This document shows, piece by piece, positions 49,001 through 58,526 of a stretch of DNA of 64,000 nucleotides. How positions within the stretch are numbered: the stretch's first letter is position 1; every line of letters begins with the position of its first letter. The DNA is taken from the NCBI GenBank assembly GCA_947471745.1, contig CANJKZ010000172.1:2562501-2626500 (forward strand), in the 5' to 3' direction. The notes beneath the pieces were generated by a model. That model worked only from the letters and a program-made list of their open reading frames with translations, was not told where the DNA came from and did no database searches. This DNA comes from Closterium sp. Naga37s-1 (Eukaryota > Streptophyta > Zygnematophyceae > Desmidiales > Closteriaceae). Position numbers and translations under genes: made by a program.

Positions 49001-50850
49001 TGCAAGGTGAGCCAATCACACTCCCCCGTAGCCGAAGTTGGATTGGAGAATGCCGCGCTCGCAATAGCGCCCCACATACTCTCTCCGTAGTCCTCCTCCG
49101 CTGCTGCCTCTGGGTTCTCCTCACCCTTTTGCTGCTCCTTGGTTGCTGCACCACTCTCCTTAGGTTCAATGAACTTGCTGGTCCCTCCAGGTTTGCTCTT
49201 CTTGAGCTCATTCTCCTTAGCGCGACTGTTCGCGCCATCGTCGCTACCGACCGCTCCATCCTTGGTGCTGATGCTTGCTGCCACTTGCCTCTCCTTAGGC
49301 ATAGGGACCACTGGGATCTGCCACATCTCGTTGTAGACATCCCTGTCCTCATGAAGGTCCCAAAGAATTCGATCGCCAAGCCTTGCGGTGTAGGTCTTGG
49401 CTCCCTTCGAGTTCGTGTCCATGCCGGCCTTTGCCAACCGCCGCACGGAAATCAGGTTTGCAGCAAGGCTGGGCACCCAAAGCACGTTCTTGAGGCCCAC
49501 CATCTTCCCATCAGCACCCTTGAACATGGCCTTGCCCATGCCTTTCACCTCTGCTCGCTGCCCCAAAGCCGATGTGACATGCTTCACCGGTGACGGCTCG
49601 AGTTCGGTGAGCAAGTCCGGGCGAGGTGTCATGCTATAGGTAGCGCCACTATCAATCACCCAATAGTCCAGGGGGTGTAGGGTCACCTTCCCCACAGCTG
49701 CTGGCTCCTCAAAGCCTTCATCCTTCTCTGGACCAGCCGGTACTTGCGTCGACACGAAGTAGAATAGACCCGGGTATCGATCGTCGCTCGGGTCCTTGTC
49801 GTTGTCTCCGCTCTTCATGTTTGCAGCTCCGCCACCGCGACCGCCACGGCCTCCACGGCCTCGTCCTCTCCCTCCTCCTGCTCCTCTACCCTCTTGGCCT
49901 TGAGCAGGGGTCCAACCATCAGGGAGTTTGTAGCATTCGCGCCACATGTGTCCGCTCTTGTGGCAATAGTGACACTCGCCGTCGAATCGGCCGCGACCGC
50001 GTCCGTAGCTCTTGTCGTCGCTGCCGTAACCGCCACTCCTGCGGCCTCCGCCGAAGTTGCTGCCACCAAACCTTCCTCCCCCTCGTCCTCTGCCTCTTCC
50101 TCGACCATATCCACGGCCGATGCTCGCTGCCCCAGCGCCATCCGCACTCGCCAACTCACGGCGGCGGAAATCCTCTTGAAGGATAGCTCGCTTCACGTCT
50201 TCAAGCGAGAGGCGGGGCAAGTCGCGATTAAGGTTGATGATGAGCGAGGACCATGACTCTGGGAGTAAGGCCAGCAACTTGGTCTTCTTTTGGAGCTCAC
50301 TGTAGTTCAAATCAGCTCCCTCAAGCCGCGTCAACAAGTCGAAGAATTTCTGCACCCCTTCTTCAACCGCTTCGTCTTCTTCAATTCGTAGTGCCGCCAT
50401 TTGCCGTTCCAACACCACCGCTACCGCCGCTGTTGCAGGAGCATGTACACCCTTGAGAGCAGCCCATGCCTTTGGTCCTTTCTCTGGTTCACGCTGGAAT
50501 GGCTTGATGTGACGGATCTGACTGCTCCCCAACGCTTGCCCAAGTAAGAGATAGCCTTGTGCGCTCTTCCGCACCCACGGGCTCTTCTCCGGGTCGTTCT
50601 CGGGGCGCTTCTCCGTTCCTTCCATCACCTCCAGCAGGTCATAGTGGTCAAAGATGTTCTCCATCTTGAAGGACCATTCAGCAAAGTTGTCACCGTTGAA
50701 CTTGTCAAGCCCAAACACCCTAGGCTCATCCCTAGGTGGGCCAAGACTTGGTTGCATGGGCGCCATGGCTGAATCACGGGGTTGGCCTTGAGCTTGAGCT
50801 TCTCCACTGCCACCAGCACCTCTGCCACCCCTTTCCTCAGGTCCAGACAT
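46081..50850 (-). CDS. Copia C7 Gag-Pol polyprotein
   Basis: One frame of about 1590 codons; I take the ATG at 50850 (MSGPEERGGRGAGGSG), because the upstream part of the frame overlaps the PBS. Gag: FGLDKFNGDNFAEWSFKMEN (UBN2-type). An RGRGRGRGGGR stretch is followed by the CCHC knuckle CHYCHKSGHMWREC near residue 295. Protease: DYWVIDSGATYSMTPRPDLL. GAG-pre-integrase: DWLTLHRRMGHVALPILQQL. Integrase: EVVMDVVGPLKLGAAG, IRTDRGGEFLSKEFGLWLKK, YSPAMNGIAERANRTITEAA. RT: ITSKWLFKIKSDADGKIERY, MDIVTAFLNGILEEEIFMAQ, FMVVYVDDILIFSPSS. RNase H: AYSDASYASEPEDMTSVGGF, SSVESEYMALFRAVREIVWQ, PLYCDSQGAIALAKN, ending QPADMMTKRLVEQQHWKCCK. Confidence 0.95.
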   Translation of the reverse strand: MSGPEERGGRGAGGSGEAQAQGQPRDSAMAPMQPSLGPPRDEPRVFGLDKFNGDNFAEWSFKMENIFDHYDLLEVMEGTEKRPENDPEKSPWVRKSAQGYLLLGQALGSSQIRHIKPFQREPEKGPKAWAALKGVHAPATAAVAVVLERQMAALRIEEDEAVEEGVQKFFDLLTRLEGADLNYSELQKKTKLLALLPESWSSLIINLNRDLPRLSLEDVKRAILQEDFRRRELASADGAGAASIGRGYGRGRGRGRGGGRFGGSNFGGGRRSGGYGSDDKSYGRGRGRFDGECHYCHKSGHMWRECYKLPDGWTPAQGQEGRGAGGGRGRGRGGRGGRGGGAANMKSGDNDKDPSDDRYPGLFYFVSTQVPAGPEKDEGFEEPAAVGKVTLHPLDYWVIDSGATYSMTPRPDLLTELEPSPVKHVTSALGQRAEVKGMGKAMFKGADGKMVGLKNVLWVPSLAANLISVRRLAKAGMDTNSKGAKTYTARLGDRILWDLHEDRDVYNEMWQIPVVPMPKERQVAASISTKDGAVGSDDGANSRAKENELKKSKPGGTSKFIEPKESGAATKEQQKGEENPEAAAEEDYGESMWGAIASAAFSNPTSATGECDWLTLHRRMGHVALPILQQLVKNEMVAGIRVKGEPDEALGCPTCIQAKFTRFPFPSSEATAKAPLDEVVMDVVGPLKLGAAGAEYFLTIVDVYTRMTWVYVLAKKSDVAETLKTDWFPMVERQQDRLVKSIRTDRGGEFLSKEFGLWLKKNGIRHSLTMPYSPAMNGIAERANRTITEAARGLLIEAGLPDYFWPDAVRSACVAKNRALTHVGADKWVPYVEWLGRKPKVDMLRVFGCMCMALVPKHLRHNKLGAKAVWAVHLGMAQNSKGWLLWDPFTKKFLVSRDCKFMENFMYKDWKAENEAKIGVRFGEVKSSGLEHVELPLELSSGSTTTRQSSLVNGGEEANDAEEEEEEVQQVSERAPSLPSRTTSAPRIRATPQQRQGLQVPAAEEEGRGKRRVQPPNRLTYDAPGKQGKTALAGAAMMVGDDEESDYEECAFAFFSPVEMPGEPATLKEALESSDAEEWKKAMESELKSIEENDTFELVELPEGRTAITSKWLFKIKSDADGKIERYKSRLVAKGYQQKEKVDFKELFAPVVKPTTLRTLFAGAAIKGWVVKQMDIVTAFLNGILEEEIFMAQPEGFDDGSGRVWKLKKALYGLKQAPRQWYMKLREVLEGIGFTPSTADHSLFMLGEGEQRSFMVVYVDDILIFSPSSDLVKEVMLKIQDKFKCKALGDVSFYLGLHIERDVEKRCMRVHQRKYLEALAANFGQSEGHVATPFPSGFKCVKGPEEESVGEEERRRFHSLVGSLMYAAVNTRPDVAFATGQLARVVQCPNEEQVAAGMRVAKYLGQTPTVGLQYSAAAQRRQKGADGVEPGRLFLTAYSDASYASEPEDMTSVGGFICCVGGGPTAWESKKQVDQALSSVESEYMALFRAVREIVWQRRLLAELGEEQQGPTPLYCDSQGAIALAKNPVLHGLTKHMRVKWHWTRSMVTAGEVELRYVKTTGQPADMMTKRLVEQQHWKCCKLAGMALN

Positions 50851-50884
50851 TGTCGAAACTGCTCCAAGGGGCTCTGATACCACT

Positions 50885-51704
50885 TGTTATAGTCACAATA
50901 GGCTTGAATGTGCCTAAAACGAAAGATAGAGAGCACAGGCGGATTTCTGCACAGCGGCTTCAAACGCTGATAGCGTTCTGCTCACAGCTGCAAATGACTT
51001 GATTCAAATTGGATCTGGAGCGTCTTCACGTCGTCTACAATTAGCAATTTAGATTGCACGATTTGATAAAGAATTGACGACACAGCGTCGGTTTGAACGA
51101 ACGGTACTATGGCAGCCACTATAGTCTTAGAACACAAGATAGGAAGAGTTACGAGTTGGGAATGACTCCCAGCTCCTACAAACCCCAAGAGCCGAGATAC
51201 AGTGATGTGGAACAGTGCCACACTGTCCCCAACCACGAAGGGTCTCGAAACTACCCTTCACTAGGGCCTACACCAAGTGAAATGTTACACTACACAAAGT
51301 AATGTAACTATCTTCAATATCTTGAGGTGTACCCTTTTTGGCGAGCTTCGAAATCACTTGAGGCTTGACACCAAGGCTCGGGCTCTTCATCACAAACTCA
51401 TCCTTGAGTTCTTGATGGGTCTGCTGCACACACCTGCGACACGCCGAACGTTCGACACAGGACAAAACAGAAACCGCGCACGACAAAATAGAAACCGCGC
51501 GCGAGACACAAACGACCGCGTAACACGCGTCTAGCGATAACTCGCTATTGACTCGACACACACACTCGACATCATGACTCAACATTCGCACACAATTATA
51601 AGCATGAAATATATATTATCCCATGCCCTCATACCATTCGATACACACACACATTCACGCACACGGACAACAAGCCGAGTGCAAACCGTAGGGTTGCACC
51701 AACA
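50885..51704 (-). repeat. 5' LTR of copia C7
   Basis: 820 bp, about 99.9% identical to the 3' copy. Its inner side carries the PBS and its outer side TACAT and then RNase H of Ty3 element E. Confidence 0.95.
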
Positions 51705-51709
51705 TACAT

Positions 51710-52052
51710 GACCGGGGCGGCTCAGTGCGTCGGCCTTGTTGTGTAACCCGGGCTTGTAGACGATGTCATAGTGGAAGTGGGTTTCTAGGAAGTCCGCCCA
51801 CCGCACCTGCCGTCGTGAGCACGTAGGCTGCGACTTCAGGTATTTGAGACTGCAATGGTCAGTGTAAACCGTAGTCTTGGCTCCCTCTAGGTAACACCTC
51901 CATGCCTTGAGGGCTGTGACTATCGCTAAGGCTTCCTTGTCATGGATTGGGTAGTTCAGTTCAGCTCCGTGTAGCTTTTTACTGAGGTAGGCGATGGGGC
52001 TGCAAATCGCGTCCGTGATCCTGCATGAGTACTGATCCGAATGCTTGGTCAC
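51710..52052 (-). pseudogene. Ty3 E RNase H
   Basis: IAYLSKKLHGAELNYPIHDK, IVTALKAWRCYLEGAKTTVY, TDHCSLKYLKSQPTCSRRQV and VYKPGLHNKADALSRPG are standard Ty3 RNase H blocks. The preceding block VVEADASDQAFGSVLMQDHG lies at the end of the RT region. It ends at the C7 duplication. Confidence 0.85.
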
Positions 52053-53064
52053 TAGCGTCTGCTTCCACCACGTAGTCCTTGTCTGGATCCGGTAAGATGA
52101 GTACTGGCACTGTAGTCAGTGCTGTCTGTAGCTGCTCCATGGCTTGCTGATGAGGAGTATCCCATTTATACGGCGTATCCTTTTTCAGTAAGTTCGTCAG
52201 TGGCGCTGCTATCTTAGCGTACTGTGGCACGAACCTGTTGTAGTACTTGGCAAAGCCTAGGAACTGATGAAACTCCTTCACGTTCTCCGGTACTTTCCAC
52301 TTCTTGACGGCTTCGATCTTCCGCGGGTCCACGTGTACGCCTTCGGCACTCACCATGTGCCCGAGAAACTGCACCTTCTTCAGGGCGGAGTCGCTCTTCG
52401 GCAGCTTCACGTATAACATATTCTCCCGCAAGATCTCAAAGACTTTCTGCAGATGCTCCACGTGCTCCTTCATGTTCTTGGGGTAGATGAGAATGTCATC
52501 CAGGTACACCACTACGCATGCGTCCAGTAGGGGTCGTATGATCTGATTCATCTCCGCCTGAAACGTCGATGGTGCGTTGCAGAGTCCGAACGGCATCACT
52601 AAGTATTCGTAGGAGCCGTATCTGGTACGGAACGCCGTCTTGTGGACCGAGTTGTTTACCATCTTGATCTGCCAGTAACCCGACCGTAGGTCCAGCTTCA
52701 AAAACACTGTTGCACCACGTAGTTGGTCTAGAAGATCGTCTATGCGCGATATGGGGTATTTGTTCTTGACTTTCTATTTTTTCTGTGCCCGGTAGTCGAT
52801 GCACATTCGTAAACTACCGTCCAGCTTCGGAGTGAAGAGAACTGGTGCACCGTAGGGAGAGGTGGATGGGCGGATCAGTTGTCTGTTCAGTAGATACTCA
52901 ATCTGCTTCTTCATGTCTGTGAGTTCGGTCGGACTAAGGCAGTATGGTGCACGTGAGACGGGTTTCGCACCTGGTTCCTCCACGATCTCGTGCTCGTGGG
53001 TTCGCGCTGGAGGTACTCCTGCAGGCAGGTCGTCTGGCATGATATCTTTGTACTGCTCCAACAC
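51979..53064 (-). pseudogene. Ty3 E reverse transcriptase
   Basis: The N-terminal RT text HEIVEEPGAKPVSRAPYCLS, IRPSTSPYGAPVLFTPKLDG and LRMCIDYRAQKK is followed by FLKLDLRSGYWQIKMVNNSV, YLVMPFGLCNAPSTFQAEMN, ACVVVYLDDILIYPKNMKEH (active-site YLDD) and LGHMVSAEGVHVDPRKIEAV. This is a textbook Ty3 RT, in two frames. Confidence 0.86.
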
Positions 53065-53088
53065 CTCCTGTACTGCTGCAGGTAGCTC

Positions 53089-53866
53089 CTAGTTCGGCTT
53101 CTCCTCCTCTGCTGCTGCCATTGCCAGTGCTAAGTAACCCGTGTTACTCTCTTTCACCGTCCGTTCGAACCGTGCAAGTGTCATTTCAGGAACATCCCCT
53201 GTATCCGTCCAGCTTCGTAGCTCCACACGTTTCCCGTTGTTGTAGATGAACGCCTTCCGGTTGACCTTATCAATTTCGGGGTTGAACCGCTTCAAGAAAT
53301 CTTGCCCCAAGATGAAATCTAGCCCCTTGATGTTCGTGATCGGCAACTTAGGCTTCCACCTCAACGCACCTAAGTGCAGCTGCAGTGATGCTTCGCCATG
53401 GATGGGAAGTTTCGTACACCATCGTTGCCGTGAACTGGGTCTCCTCCAAGGACTCTCCAATTTTCTCCAACGTCCCGCGGTCGCACACCGAGCGGGACGC
53501 ACCACTGTCCACCAGTGCCTGGAGGCATCGTCCTTTGCATAACACCTCGAGGAGTAGTGGATTCTGCTGCGCTGAGTAGCCAAATATAGTCTCGTTGATA
53601 GGATCATAGGGTACATCAAAATAATCATTACCCCTATTTCCTACACCTGACTCAGCACTCTTAGCTTCCAACTTCATCTGGGGGGTAGAAGGATTTTTCC
53701 GAGGCTTGAATAACTTCTCTTGAGCCTGGAACCTTCCCCTAAGCCTTTGCAGCTGTGTAGGCTTCACCTGTGGGCAACGGGGAGCCTTAACACTGTGCTG
53801 CGGGGAGAGAATATTAAGTCCTCGGAACGCACGACCCTTTTCAATGCTCCGGAGTGCTTTGCCCAA
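53089..53866 (-). pseudogene. Ty3 E protease region
   Basis: LQALVDSGASRSVCDRGTLE is the aspartic protease site. The second block, NIKGLDFILGQDFLKRFNPE, appears nearer the RT. It is preceded by a basic region, and between it and gag (53870-54290) only low-information text is seen. Confidence 0.78.
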
Positions 53867-54289
53867 TTTCTCAGGTACTTGAATATTTTCTAAAGGCTTT
53901 TTCTTGGCTTCTGATTCTCCCCTGAATTTTTCAAAGGCTTGAAAACCACGGGAAGTAATATTCTTAGTTAAATTATCTTATAGAATAACTTTAACGAATT
54001 TTTAATTTCGTGGGTGTTCGGCTGGAGTTTCTTGGTCGGTGCAGATTCTTCTTTCGCGGAGCCTCCTTTTTTCTCGGCGAATTCCCCTGGTGCCGGCCGG
54101 TCGTGACTTTTTAGATTCGCGCCATCATTTTCTCCTTTTTTTTCGCCCGCTCCAAAGTCGCCACTTCGTCGCCTTTCTGCCTTTTCCGGATCTTTTCGCG
54201 ATCGCCAGCTTGATCCGCGGCTACTGGCGATTCCCGTTTTTTTACTTCGAGGGTGCCGTACTGTTGTCGCCCAGCATTATTGCACGTGC

Positions 54290-55200
54290 TTATTTCATTT
54301 TGTAACACGACAGAATCTGGTGTCCGGCTGCGCCGCAAAATTCGCACTTCTCGGATTTTGCTGGCCACGGCTTCGCTTCTAATCGGTCGATGTCCATCGG
54401 GTCGGCGAACGTGGGGGGTGCCGATCGCTCCGTGCCGAATGATCTGTTCGGCACGAGTCGTCGTGTTTCGGGTTGACCTCGCATCAGCGCATCGTATCGC
54501 CCTGCTGCATACACCATGTCGCGGTAGCTACTGTAGTTCGCGGCGAGTACTTGTCGGCGTATCTCCATCTTCAGCCCCTCAGTGTATGCTTGGATTATTT
54601 CGCCTTCGGTCAGGTCGGTGATGGTACATCCCGAAAACTTTCCATTTGCTGCGTATACTATACTACACTGCCATACTGTTTGTGCCGATGAATCTGCTGC
54701 CGCGCCATGCAGGTCGAATTAATAGGTTCGAAGCGCGCGATTAAATGTGCCCGAAATTGCGCCCACGTTCCCTCGCCTCGGACCACGTCGCTGTAATAAA
54801 TCCATTCGAGTGCGGGGCCTCGCAACAGTGTCGCTGCAAACCGAATCCTTGTTGCGTCGTGTGTCGGGGTCTTACAGCCAATGGCCTTGAAGTAAATTTC
54901 GAGGGTCGCCACGAATCGTCGAACGTCCGATCCCTTCGTGCTTGGATCGAACGCCTCGGGCGAGCTGCTTCGAGGTTCGGCGAAGGTGTTGCCATTGCTG
55001 CGTGAAATGTCGGTCGCCTCTGCTGCTGTTGCCGTCGCTGCTGCATTCGCTGCTGCTGTGGCGGCTGCCGACTGGTTCCCGAGGAGCGCATCAATCCGCT
55101 GAAGCGCCGTCCGCGTCTGCTCCACGTTGGTGCGAAGGCTGGCGATTTCTTGCACGAATTTGTCGCCTTGCCTTTCCATTCCTGCCGACATCGCGTCCGA
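54290..55200 (-). pseudogene. Ty3 E gag
   Basis: Start MSAGMERQGDKFVQEIASLR near 55191, then a heptad-like segment, an alanine-rich run (AATAAANAAATATAAEAT) and the capsid-like text PSTKGSDVRRFVATLEIYFK, RIRFAATLLRGPALEWIYYS and TWAQFRAHLIARFEPINST. The C-terminal knuckle CEFCGAAGHQILSC is at about 54300-54345. Gag forms the particle and binds RNA. Broken copy. Confidence 0.8.
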
Positions 55201-55348
55201 AACCGAATCGAGGGGGGCTAAAAAATAAACACGGAACCGGTTTTACGTACCCGAAATCGGTGTTTATTGCTCGTCGCCCCCTCGGTTTTTGAAGACTGCT
55301 TATTAGCGGTCGAAGAACTTCGCGTGTAAATAAGCTCTGATTACCAAG

Positions 55349-55564
55349 TGCGAAGATCGATAGGATCGAGTTCAGAAAAGAGGAAATGTATTAAATGATT
55401 CAACTGGGTACAACACGAGGCTATATATAGTCTCGACACATGGCCAGTAACCCACGTGTTACGTGAATGTTCTGAGGGTCGCGAAGCGTCCCGAACAGAA
55501 CCTTCCCGAATTCGGTAGAAGGCAATTCGGTGTCAACCGAAAGGCCTGGAAACCGGAACACGCA
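55349..55564 (-). repeat. Probable 5' LTR of Ty3 element E
   Basis: The inner end is fixed by the PBS-like TGGTAATCAGAGC two bases away. The outer end is chosen at TGCG...CGCA terminal inverted bases, giving 216 bp. A CTATATATAG word near 55421-55430 could be a TATA element. No second LTR was found, so the outer limit is uncertain. Confidence 0.55.
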
Positions 55565-55612
55565 ACCTGGTTCGATGCTATAACTATAATTAGAGATAGG
55601 AATGCACCTAAC

Positions 55613-57180
55613 CTAGGAAATCAAGCATAAGCATGCATGATAAAAATAAGCCCAAGTTAGAAATATCATAACAAAGGCAAGGCAAGCTAGCAAAGCAAGC
55701 ATAAGCCCTCGTACTTTCACACCGGTGGCCGGCATGGATGCCGACTTAGGTAGGCCGGCGACGAGCGGTGAAGGGGAGGCGACCGCGAAGGGCGACGAAG
55801 GCGAGGCAACGGGAACAGGGGGTGGAGGAGGTGGAGGGACGTCCTCGGCGGCATGTTCGTCGTTCTCGGCGAGCAGATGTGTCATTACCGATGAGAAAGT
55901 CTGTGTCCATGTCGACGCCGGCCCATGCTCCGCCTTCCACACCTCCAGCGACAAGGTTTCGTAGAAGATGGACTCGACCATTGTGACCACCTTGTTTTCG
56001 GTCAAATTGAGCACCCTCCCAGCACTTGCTCTCCGGGGAGACACCAAGGTGAAGCCCCAACGGACCTTGCGGCGCCAACTTCCCGCCACGCTCGCGACCA
56101 CACGGAACGCCCTATAGAGGTCGACCTGCACGACGTCTAGCACATTCCCGGCTTCCGAACCTTGCCCGAGAACGCGTGTCGCATCAGCTTGCTACCAACA
56201 CAGGAGACGCACGTCAGATCAGCTTCGGACGACGGCTTAATGTCCAGGCCAGCAGCAACTCCATGCTTCGCTGAGCTGTTGATCGTGTCGACGCCGACAT
56301 GGACGAGCTGAGCGTAAAACATGTCAGGCGTTAAGTTTGTCGTCGAGGCGATCGTCCGCAGAGCCACCGTCTTCGTCGTAGTTGACGCCGACGTCGTCAA
56401 GCAGGGGCGAAGGTCGGTGCAGAGGATCTAGACAGTGTAGCGCGCCCAACCAAGCACATCCCCCGCCGCCGAGACAAGCAACATCTCGCCCGTCGTCCTG
56501 CAACTTCACGCTGCTGTCCTTCAGCTGGCCGGCCGATAGCAGCTTTGCCTGCACGCCCGGGACGTAGAGTACGTCGGGGACGAGGATCTGCTTTCCGACC
56601 TCCCCTTGTAGAGCGACAGCCGTGGCTATGGGCGACTTGAATCGCCCCATTGAAGCCACGCACGTGGCTGACGTCGCCGACCGGCTGCACGTCAACGAAG
56701 GCCTTCCGCGTCCCCCTCGGGTGATGGGAGCAGTTGCAGTGGAAAAGCACAACCGTTGGGTTTGCCCGCACGACGGCAGTGACTGCCTTGAAGTCCTCGC
56801 TGGCCTCCGGCGCCAGCGAGATCGTCGGCTCTACCACGCCGACCATCGATCATGAGGCCGCTGTGTCGCTGCGTTTACTGCCCCTAAAGGAGTCGGTGTC
56901 CTTTGCCTGCTTCTCCTTGTGCGGCCGGTTGTACGACGACGCCCTTTCCGCGGCTGCCTCTCTCAGCGTCGCCGGACTCTTTGCGGTCGAGATAGTCGTA
57001 GGAGAGGTGGTCGGGTTCTCCACAGACCTAGCACTCACACCGTCCTTGGCATCGCCCTGCGCTACCTCGGTCGTTGTCCTAAGCTGAATTCGAGCAGTCG
57101 GCATCGTTGGCCAACTTGTTACTTCGACTTTCCACCTCCGCTACCGCCTCTGCTCGACTTCCCACGTTATACCTGCTAAC
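55613..57180 (-). pseudogene. Copia C8 zinc region, protease, GAG-pre-integrase and integrase end
   Basis: Reading along the minus strand: zinc-region text near 57000-57110, then EASEDFKAVTAVVRANPTVV, a copia protease-region phrase. Next is LVHVGVDTINSSAKHGVAAG with ADLTCVSCVGSKLMRHAFSG (GAG-pre-integrase), and then the integrase C-terminal phrase LNLTENKVVTMVESIFYETL. The phrases are spread over several frames, so this is decayed. A proline-rich linker at about 55740-55860 follows. Confidence 0.68.
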
Positions 57181-57250
57181 ATCCCTGCTTTTTCGGCACG
57201 ATGTAGTTGCGGAGAGTCACTAAACAACGGGAGTGGCCTACGGAGGAGGC

Positions 57251-57490
57251 TGTCAGAACTTATATTTGTAACTGCCTGTAGCTGTAGTTAGTGTAGTTAT
57301 TATAAACTTTGTTTGGTGGTGCACCTTATTTGTTTCCTTTGCTATATGTTCTTCGAAACCTATAGTGAAACCATCCTTTCCAACTTTCTCGACCCTCACC
57401 CTAGGCACAAACTACTCGACATCCTAGTTGGGCCTAGGCTCCTAAGCCTAGGCCCTAGTTAAACTTGATCTCCTTCCTACTATTTTCTCA
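57251..57490 (+). repeat. 5' LTR of the small non-autonomous element
   Basis: TGTCAGAACTTATATTTG...CTATTTTCTCA, 240 bp, identical by eye to 58282-58521. Confidence 0.93.
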
Positions 57491-57599
57491 TGCTATCAGA
57501 GCGAGTTACGTCCTGGCCTGTGGGCCCGCCTCATGCTTCCGCTGCTACGTTTTTCCGGTCGCGCGCCTAGGGCGCGTGGCGATTTTCTATTGTCCCGCC

Positions 57600-57785
57600 C
57601 CCGGTTGGCGAGTGACTCCTACTCTGCCCGTCGCGCGCCCCGTGGCACGCGACGGTGCCCTAAACCTGCCCGTCGTGCGCCCCGTGGCACGCGACGGTGC
57701 CCTGCTCGTCGTGCGCCCCGAGGCACACGACGGTGCCCTTACCTTAAACTTACCTGTCGTGCGCCCCGTGGCACGCGACGCTCCT
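57600..57785 (+). repeat. Tandem repeat inside the small non-autonomous element
   Basis: About four copies of a 40-50-bp unit built on GCGCCCCGTGGCACGCGACG and GTGCCC, with small length changes between units. It explains the proline/arginine-rich frames seen here, which are not genes. Confidence 0.8.
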
Positions 57786-58281
57786 CTCCGCACCTGCTCT
57801 CACTGCAGCCGCCCCTGACCTACCTGCGCCGACACATTGTAGCCGCTCTGCGGCTTTCTTCCCGCCCACCCCCTCCTCCTTTGTCTCCCTGCAGCCGTGG
57901 GGGGGAGGGTATGGGGGTGGCGGGTGTTGGAGCGTTGGGTCGTATCCTTCCCTTCCCCTCCTCCTCCTTTCGTTCCCACTGCTGCAGCTGCCGCTGGGGG
58001 GGAGGGTGTGAGGGTGTGGGGGAGACGGGGGAGTGGCACCGGGGTGGCGGGTGTGAGGCAACCAGCAGCCGTCCCTCCACCTCTCCTCTCTTCCCCCCCC
58101 CCTCTCTGCTGCTCCTGCAGCAGTGTGGGGGAAGGGAAGGAGGAGGGTGAGGAGATGGAGGGGGTGACCAGCTAGTGTTAGCCCGCCTGCAGTACCTGCT
58201 GTTGCTTGTTTATTATTTTGCATGTGTACCCCTGCAGGTTGTATTCTGCACAAACTCCTGATGCAGGCAGTTATGGGGGAG

Positions 58282-58521
58282 TGTCAGAACTTATATTTGT
58301 AACTGCCTGTAGCTGTAGTTAGTGTAGTTATTATAAACTTTGTTTGGTGGTGCACCTTATTTGTTTCCTTTGCTATATGTTCTTCGAAACCTATAGTGAA
58401 ACCATCCTTTCCAACTTTCTCGACCCTCACCCTAGGCACAAACTACTCGACATCCTAGTTGGGCCTAGGCTCCTAAGCCTAGGCCCTAGTTAAACTTGAT
58501 CTCCTTCCTACTATTTTCTCA
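58282..58521 (+). repeat. 3' LTR of the small non-autonomous element
   Basis: 240 bp, identical by eye to the 5' copy, preceded by ATGGGGGAG and followed by GAGGC. Confidence 0.93.
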
Positions 58522-58526
58522 GAGGC

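Larger units (their letters stand above)
45220..51704 (-). mobile_element. Whole-looking, very young Ty1/copia element C7
   Basis: 6485 bp with two 820-bp LTRs (45220-46039, 50885-51704) that differ at about one position, and the duplication TACAT (45215-45219, 51705-51709). The PBS TGGTATCAGAGC is at 50871-50882 on the minus strand, two bases inside the 5' LTR, and a purine tract lies by the 3' LTR. One unbroken polyprotein frame fills the interior. It looks whole and very recent. It is of the same lineage as C5, but the LTRs are unrelated by eye. Confidence 0.95.
44678..55564 (-). mobile_element. Ty3/gypsy element E, split by copia C7
   Basis: A minus-strand Ty3 element. The probable 5' LTR is 55349-55564, the PBS-like TGGTAATCAGAGC is at 55334-55346, then gag (54290-55200), protease (53089-53866), RT (51979-53064), RNase H (51710-52052) and integrase (44678-45214). 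Copia C7 has inserted between RNase H and integrase with duplication TACAT. The 3' end beyond the integrase catalytic region is missing. It is distinct from the chromoviruses and from the methyltransferase element. Fossil with several breaks. Confidence 0.86.
57251..58521 (+). mobile_element. Small non-autonomous LTR element (TRIM/LARD type), whole-looking
   Basis: 1271 bp with two 240-bp LTRs (57251-57490, 58282-58521) that are identical by eye, and the duplication GAGGC (57246-57250, 58522-58526). The PBS-like TGCTATCAGAGC starts right after the 5' LTR and the purine tract ATGGGGGAG ends at the 3' LTR. The interior (about 790 bp) holds GC-rich tandem repeats and no retroelement protein. It must borrow proteins from an autonomous copia, judging by the PBS. 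The LTR family is shared with 9986-11987. Very recent insertion into C8. Confidence 0.92.

Noticed and set aside
55613-55700. A membrane protein with a hydrophobic C-terminus
   Set aside because: The hydrophobic stretch is read-through beyond the copia C8 linker into AT-rich DNA next to the element E LTR.
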